The notes beneath the pieces were generated by a model. It ran no database searches, was not told where the DNA came from, and worked only from the letters and a program-made list of their open reading frames with translations. The position numbers and the translations under genes were made by a program. Source: an uncultured Collinsella sp. (GTDB lineage: Bacteria; Actinomycetota; Coriobacteriia; Coriobacteriales; Coriobacteriaceae). From it: a stretch of 9,620 bases of DNA. Shown piece after piece: positions 6,261 to 9,620 of the stretch. The DNA lies in assembly GCA_902489945.1 (NCBI GenBank), contig CABUBZ010000069.1, forward strand, positions 1-9,620. The letters are read 5' to 3'. Positions within the stretch are counted from its first letter, which is position 1, and each line of letters begins with the position of its first letter.

Positions 6261-6599
6261 ATGGCGGGCAAGGGTCGTGCGAGTGTCAACGATATGAAGC
6301 GTGTCGAGGTACTGGTGTTGATGGAGATCGACCAGCAAACCGAAGACAATGGCGGGCCGTATGGTTTCTCGCGCAAAACGCTTGCCGAGCGCGTGGGGGT
6401 TTCGCCGTATCGTGCCCGCGCCGCAATCGATCGCTTGGATTCCGAAGGCATGATTGTTGTCGTCTCGCGTTATAGCGACGACGGCGGTCAGCTTGCAAAT
6501 GGCATTTGTCTCACCGAACGTGGCGAGTGGTATCTTGAGGGCGTCCGTACCGGCATGCTCGTTCAAGAAATGCTCGAAGACGAGGTTGCTGATCGATAG
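6261..6599 (+). CDS. Small winged helix-turn-helix protein, probable transcription regulator
   Basis: Predicted 112-residue DNA-binding protein. After an N-terminal helix (about 11-26, MKRVEVLVLMEIDQQ), residues 36-62 read as a helix-turn-helix (SRKTLAERVGVSPY, then RARAAIDRLDSEG). A two-strand wing follows at about 64-85 (IVVVSRYSDDGGQLANGICLT), then a C-terminal helix that may dimerise. The layout resembles MarR/PadR/GntR-type winged helices, but I cannot assign a named family or targets. The GAGGAGG at 6249-6255, 5 nt from ATG 6261, fixes the start; an in-frame GTG at 6207 would add 18 residues without a good ribosome site. It has its own terminator and is likely monocistronic. No ligand-binding domain is visible. 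Confidence 0.75.
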   Translation: MAGKGRASVNDMKRVEVLVLMEIDQQTEDNGGPYGFSRKTLAERVGVSPYRARAAIDRLDSEGMIVVVSRYSDDGGQLANGICLTERGEWYLEGVRTGMLVQEMLEDEVADR

Positions 6600-6623
6600 C
6601 AGCATGTAACCCTTGCCATAACG

Positions 6624-6656
6624 ACGCCGCCTGGGAAACCGGGCGGCGTTTTGTTT
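6624..6656 (+). terminator. Intrinsic terminator after the winged-helix gene
   Basis: An 11-bp stem with one wobble (6624-6634 ACGCCGCCTGG with 6639-6649 CCGGGCGGCGT) closed by a GAAA tetraloop, then TTTTGTTT. It isolates pyrG from upstream transcription. Confidence 0.88.
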
Positions 6657-6690
6657 CAAGATTGAGAAATGCAATCGCACGCGAGAAAAA

Positions 6691-6722
6691 TTGCGAACGG
6701 TCCGCGGTGCGAGTATTACAAT
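6691..6722 (+). promoter_or_regulatory. Probable pyrG promoter
   Basis: TACAAT at 6717-6722 matches the -10 consensus at 5 of 6 positions and is placed for a leader of about 50 nt. TTGCGA at 6691-6696 is a candidate -35, but the 20-nt spacer is longer than usual. The position just after a terminator supports a promoter here. Confidence 0.4.
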
Positions 6723-6727
6723 GAAGA

Positions 6728-6759
6728 CCCGTAAGATGTGGATAAACAACTTCTACGGG
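6728..6759 (+). promoter_or_regulatory. Hairpin at the predicted 5' end of the pyrG mRNA
   Basis: CCCGTA (6728-6733) pairs with TACGGG (6754-6759), separated by 20 nt. If transcription starts about 7 nt after the TACAAT box, the left arm forms the very 5' end of the message. In Bacillus subtilis pyrG is controlled by CTP-sensed G addition at the transcript start plus an attenuator; no T-run follows here, so that mechanism is not supported as such. Confidence 0.3.
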
Positions 6760-6777
6760 AAGCGCAGGTAACTCAAT

Positions 6778-8439
6778 ATGACCAAGCATGTGTTCGTAAC
6801 CGGTGGCGTGGTTTCGTCCCTGGGCAAGGGTATCACCGCGGCCTCGCTGGGCCGTCTGCTCAAGTCGCGTGGCTACAAAGTAACGATGCAGAAAGCCGAC
6901 CCGTATCTGAACGTCGACCCCGGTACCATGAGCCCCTTCCAGCATGGTGAGGTCTTCGTTACCGAGGATGGTTACGAGTCCGACCTGGACCTGGGTCATT
7001 ACGAGCGCTTTATTGATGAGAACCTGACCCGCGATTCCAACTTTACGACCGGTGCCATCTACAAAAGCCTAATCGCCCGCGAGCGTCGCGGCGACTTTCT
7101 GGGCGGTACCGTGCAGGTGATTCCCCACGTCACCAATGCCATTAAGGACAAGTTCCGCCGCATCGAGGAGCAGACCGGCTCCGATGTAGTCATCACCGAG
7201 CTGGGCGGCACGATCGGCGACATCGAGTCGCAGCCGTTTGTCGAGGCCATCCGCCAGTACCGCAAGGAGGCCGGCCCCGAGAACGTCTGCTACATTCACG
7301 TGTCGCTCGTTCCCTATATCGCCGCCGCCCACGAGGTCAAGACCAAGCCCACGCAGCATTCCGTCAAGGAGCTCCGCAGCTTTGGCATCCAGCCCGATAT
7401 CATCGTGCTGCGCTCCGACCACCATATCGATGACGCTATCCGCGGAAAGATCGCAAGCTTCTGCGACGTCGACACCGATTGCGTCTTTACCAACGAGGAC
7501 TGCGCGAGCATTTACGATGTTCCGCAGCTGCTTGCCGAGCAGGACTTTGACCTGCGCATTTGCGAGCGCCTGGGTCTGGATCCGCGTGAGCGCGACATGA
7601 GCGAGTGGAACGAGTTCCTGCGCAAACAGAATCACGCCAACCATCACGCCGACAAGGTGAAGATCGCCGTCGTGGGTAAGTACACGCAGCTGCCTGATGC
7701 GTACCTGTCGGTTATCGAGGCCCTGCACCATGCGGGCGTCTTCTACGATCGCCATGTGGACGTCCAGCTGGTCGACGGCGAGAGCCTTGACGAGCAGAAT
7801 GTCTCCGAGGTTCTGGGCGACGCCTCGGGCATCCTGGTCCCCGGCGGCTTTGGCAAGCGCGCCCTGGAGGGCAAGATTCTTGCTGCCGAGTTTGCCCGTG
7901 AGCACAAGATTCCGTATCTGGGCATTTGCCTGGGTATGCAGGTCGCCGTGTGCGAGTTCGCCCGCAATGTCGTTGGCCTTGCCGGTGCCAGCTCCTCCGA
8001 GTTTGATCCGGACGGTCCGTATAGCGTCATCGATCTGATGAGCTCGCAGGAGGACGTGACCGAGAAGGGCGGCACCATGCGCCTGGGCGCCTATCCGTGC
8101 AAGCTCGCCGCCGATACCCTTGCTCGCGAGGCATATGGCGAGGAACTCGTCTACGAGCGTCACCGTCACCGCTTTGAGTTCAACAACGCTTTCCGTGACC
8201 AGCTCGAGGACGCCGGCTTGGTTATCTCGGGTCTGTCGCCCGACGAGCGCCTGGTCGAGATGGTCGAGCTGCCGCGCGACGTGCATCCGTGGTATGTGGC
8301 AACCCAGGCTCATCCCGAGTTCAAGAGCCGCCCGACCAACCCGCAGCCGCTGTTCCGCGAGTTCGTGCGCGCTTCGATCGGCCAGCACGAGGGTGTCGAC
8401 CGTCTGCAGGTGACGCCCATGAACCTCGCTACGGACTAA
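6778..8439 (+). CDS. pyrG: CTP synthase (UTP:ammonia ligase, glutamine-hydrolysing)
   Basis: Cytoplasmic enzyme that makes CTP from UTP, ATP and glutamine, the last step of de novo pyrimidine nucleotide synthesis. The 553 residues cover both domains. The N-terminal synthetase (about 1-275) shows the P-loop VVSSLGKGIT (11-20), the metal/ATP residues Asp71 (DLGHYERF) and Glu141 (ITELGGTIGDIES), and the UTP/CTP region VKTKPTQHSVKELRS (187-201). The C-terminal class I glutamine amidotransferase (about 293-540) shows the oxyanion loop VPGGFGKR (354-361), nucleophile Cys384 in LGICLGMQ, and His512/Glu514 in AHPEF. All key residues are present. The start follows a modest AGG about 9 nt upstream and matches the canonical N-terminus. 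A tyrosine recombinase gene begins 2 nt after its stop. Confidence 0.98.
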   Translation: MTKHVFVTGGVVSSLGKGITAASLGRLLKSRGYKVTMQKADPYLNVDPGTMSPFQHGEVFVTEDGYESDLDLGHYERFIDENLTRDSNFTTGAIYKSLIARERRGDFLGGTVQVIPHVTNAIKDKFRRIEEQTGSDVVITELGGTIGDIESQPFVEAIRQYRKEAGPENVCYIHVSLVPYIAAAHEVKTKPTQHSVKELRSFGIQPDIIVLRSDHHIDDAIRGKIASFCDVDTDCVFTNEDCASIYDVPQLLAEQDFDLRICERLGLDPRERDMSEWNEFLRKQNHANHHADKVKIAVVGKYTQLPDAYLSVIEALHHAGVFYDRHVDVQLVDGESLDEQNVSEVLGDASGILVPGGFGKRALEGKILAAEFAREHKIPYLGICLGMQVAVCEFARNVVGLAGASSSEFDPDGPYSVIDLMSSQEDVTEKGGTMRLGAYPCKLAADTLAREAYGEELVYERHRHRFEFNNAFRDQLEDAGLVISGLSPDERLVEMVELPRDVHPWYVATQAHPEFKSRPTNPQPLFREFVRASIGQHEGVDRLQVTPMNLATD

Positions 8440-8441
8440 GG

Positions 8442-9383
8442 GTGCCGGCGAATAAGGAACATACCGAAGCTACTCCCTCGTCGCTCGCCGTGGCGGCGGG
8501 GGAGTATCTCGATTACCTCGCGGTCGAGCGGGGTTTGGCGCGCAACACGATTGCGGCCTATCGTCGTGACCTGACGACGTACTGCGCCTATCTGGAGCGG
8601 GCGGGTATTGTGTCTTTTGAAGAGGTGACTCGTCAGGTCGTGGAGGGCTTTGTCGCCGACCGTCGCGATGGGGGCTATTCCGATGCCTCGGTGGAGCGTG
8701 CGCTTGCGGCCGTGAAGGGCCTGCATGCCTTTTTGGTGCGCGATGGGGCTGTGGCCCAAAATCCAACGGCGGCGTTGCGCCTGCCTAAAAAGGCCGAGCG
8801 TTTGCCGGAGTATCTATCGGTGGAGGATGTCTCGGCGCTGCTCGATCAAGACTTCCCCGAGGGCGAGATGGGCTTGCGCGACCATGCCATCTTGGAAGTG
8901 CTCTACGGATGCGGTTTGCGTGTGAGCGAGTTGGTGGGGCTTGATGTGGGCGATATCCATATCGACGATGGCTTTGTACTCGTTCGCGGTAAGGGCTCAA
9001 AGGAACGCCTGTCCCCGCTGGTGGGAAGCGCAGCGCGAGCTCTGACGCTCTATGTAACTGAGGGGCGCTCTCGCTTGGCGGCCCATGCCCGCGGAACCGA
9101 GACCTCGGCGGTCTTTTTAAATAAGAACGGCCGCCGTCTGTCGCGCCAGGGCGTCCATGCCATCTGTGAGCGCTACGGGCGCCAGGTGGGGCTGGTGGGA
9201 CTCCATCCCCATACGCTGCGTCACTCCTTTGCCACCCATATGCTTGCGGGCGGCGCAGACCTCCGTGTGCTACAGGAGATCTTGGGACATGCCGATATAT
9301 CGACCACGCAGGTCTACACGCATGTCGATCGTACGCAACTGACCGAGGTCTATCTGGCAGCGCACCCGCTGGCGCATCGTTAA
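8442..9383 (+). CDS. xerD: Tyrosine recombinase, XerD type (chromosome dimer resolution)
   Basis: DNA recombinase expected to act with a XerC partner at dif to resolve chromosome dimers at division. From the GTG at 8442 it has 313 residues, close to the family norm. The SAM-like core-binding domain spans about 15-105. The catalytic domain has Arg160 (YGCGLRVSEL), Lys184 (VRGKGSKERL), His257 and Arg260 (HPHTLRHSFATH), His283 (LGHADISTTQ) and the nucleophile Tyr292 (VYTHVD), so the active site is complete. GTG is chosen because earlier in-frame codons lie inside pyrG; ACGGA at 8431-8435 is a weak ribosome site, so coupling to pyrG translation is likely. XerD rather than XerC or a phage integrase is inferred from length, motif style and the actinobacterial pyrG-xerD synteny. 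Confidence 0.9.
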   Translation: MPANKEHTEATPSSLAVAAGEYLDYLAVERGLARNTIAAYRRDLTTYCAYLERAGIVSFEEVTRQVVEGFVADRRDGGYSDASVERALAAVKGLHAFLVRDGAVAQNPTAALRLPKKAERLPEYLSVEDVSALLDQDFPEGEMGLRDHAILEVLYGCGLRVSELVGLDVGDIHIDDGFVLVRGKGSKERLSPLVGSAARALTLYVTEGRSRLAAHARGTETSAVFLNKNGRRLSRQGVHAICERYGRQVGLVGLHPHTLRHSFATHMLAGGADLRVLQEILGHADISTTQVYTHVDRTQLTEVYLAAHPLAHR

Positions 9384-9416
9384 CATATCGCTGGCCTGCA
9401 TATTTATAGGTATTTG

Positions 9417-9486
9417 GGGACGGGCCCCAGATTGTCGCGGCGTGCTTTTGCGCGCGCATGGGCAATCTGGGGCCCGTCCCATTTTT
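9417..9486 (+). terminator. 64-nt palindrome with T-run after xerD (terminator, REP-like)
   Basis: The arms GGGACGGGCCCCAGATTG (9417-9434) and CAATCTGGGGCCCGTCCC (9463-9480) are perfect 18-bp reverse complements. An inner stem GCGTGC/GCGCGC (9440-9445 with 9450-9455) with a TTTT loop completes the fold, and ATTTTT follows at 9481-9486. It starts 33 nt after the xerD stop and should terminate the pyrG-xerD transcript. The length and near-perfect symmetry exceed what a terminator needs and suggest a dispersed palindromic repeat used as one. Confidence 0.75.
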
Positions 9487-9620
9487 CGCCACTTGGCATC
9501 GCGGTGGTGGGCCGCACGTGCCTTGGGTGGGGGAGTTTGGGGGCGATGTGAACGGCATGTAAAGGGACGCAAAAATCGCCTCAAGGTCAACTTGAAGGTT
9601 GAGGTTGAACGGCGGGATGC
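9487..9620. other. Non-coding edge region with short repeats
   Basis: No gene with a plausible ribosome-binding site was seen in the last 134 bp. A small repeat cluster lies at 9579-9608: CCTCAA (9579-9584) and TTGAGG (9599-9604) are inverted, TCAAC and GTTGA form an inner inverted pair, and GGTTGA is tandemly repeated at 9597-9608. It may be an operator or leader for a gene beyond the window. Confidence 0.35.

Noticed and set aside
7069..8388. 439-codon open frame antisense to pyrG
   Set aside because: It mirrors pyrG, whose C/G-ending codons suppress stops on the opposite strand. It has no recognisable domain and overlaps a gene with a complete active site.

Overview
The window looks like chromosomal DNA from a high-GC anaerobic actinobacterium, most probably a Coriobacteriia member close to Collinsella. 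This placement is inferred from three things: the gene set (arginine deiminase pathway with a YfcC-type carrier, a DUF1846 protein, a pyrG-xerD pair), the strong C/G preference at third codon positions, and GC-rich palindromes between genes. No rRNA or tRNA is present to confirm it. All seven confident genes are on the + strand.

Region 1 (1-4130) is an arginine catabolism locus. It has arginine deiminase (arcA, 25-1266), catabolic ornithine carbamoyltransferase (arcB, 1372-2367) and a YfcC/DcuC-superfamily membrane carrier (2515-3993) that probably exchanges arginine for ornithine. ArcA converts arginine to citrulline and ammonia. ArcB splits citrulline phosphorolytically into ornithine and carbamoyl phosphate. 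The third enzyme, carbamate kinase (arcC), which would recover ATP, is not in the window. Each gene is followed by RNA-hairpin-forming sequence: a double hairpin after arcA, a canonical terminator after arcB, and a G/C-rich terminator-like stem after the carrier. The three genes may therefore be transcribed at different levels. A two-part inverted repeat (2431-2481) sits just ahead of the carrier. arcA has almost no A/T-ending codons, unlike arcB beside it.

Region 2 (3994-4522) is a gap of about 530 bp packed with inverted repeats. It includes a 12-bp perfect hairpin, a nested hairpin of about 98 nt with 15-bp perfect outer arms, and a 10-bp inverted repeat. No convincing protein gene lies there. 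It looks like stacked terminators plus REP/MITE-like repeats, or an unrecognised structured RNA, and is the least explained part of the window.

Region 3 (4478-6660) holds two apparently single-gene units: a DUF1846 (UPF0371) protein of unknown function with its own promoter and terminator, and a small winged-helix DNA-binding protein, also with its own terminator.

Region 4 (6690-9490) holds pyrG (CTP synthase), followed 2 nt after its stop by a tyrosine recombinase of the XerD type. This matches the pyrG/xerD neighbourhood of other actinobacteria. The pair ends at a 64-nt palindrome with 18-bp perfect arms and a T-run. The last 130 bp hold no recognisable gene, only a small cluster of short direct and inverted repeats at the edge.

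No CRISPR array, prophage, transposase or defence system was seen. The genes are ordinary. The interest is in the intergenic structure and the composition contrast inside the arc locus.
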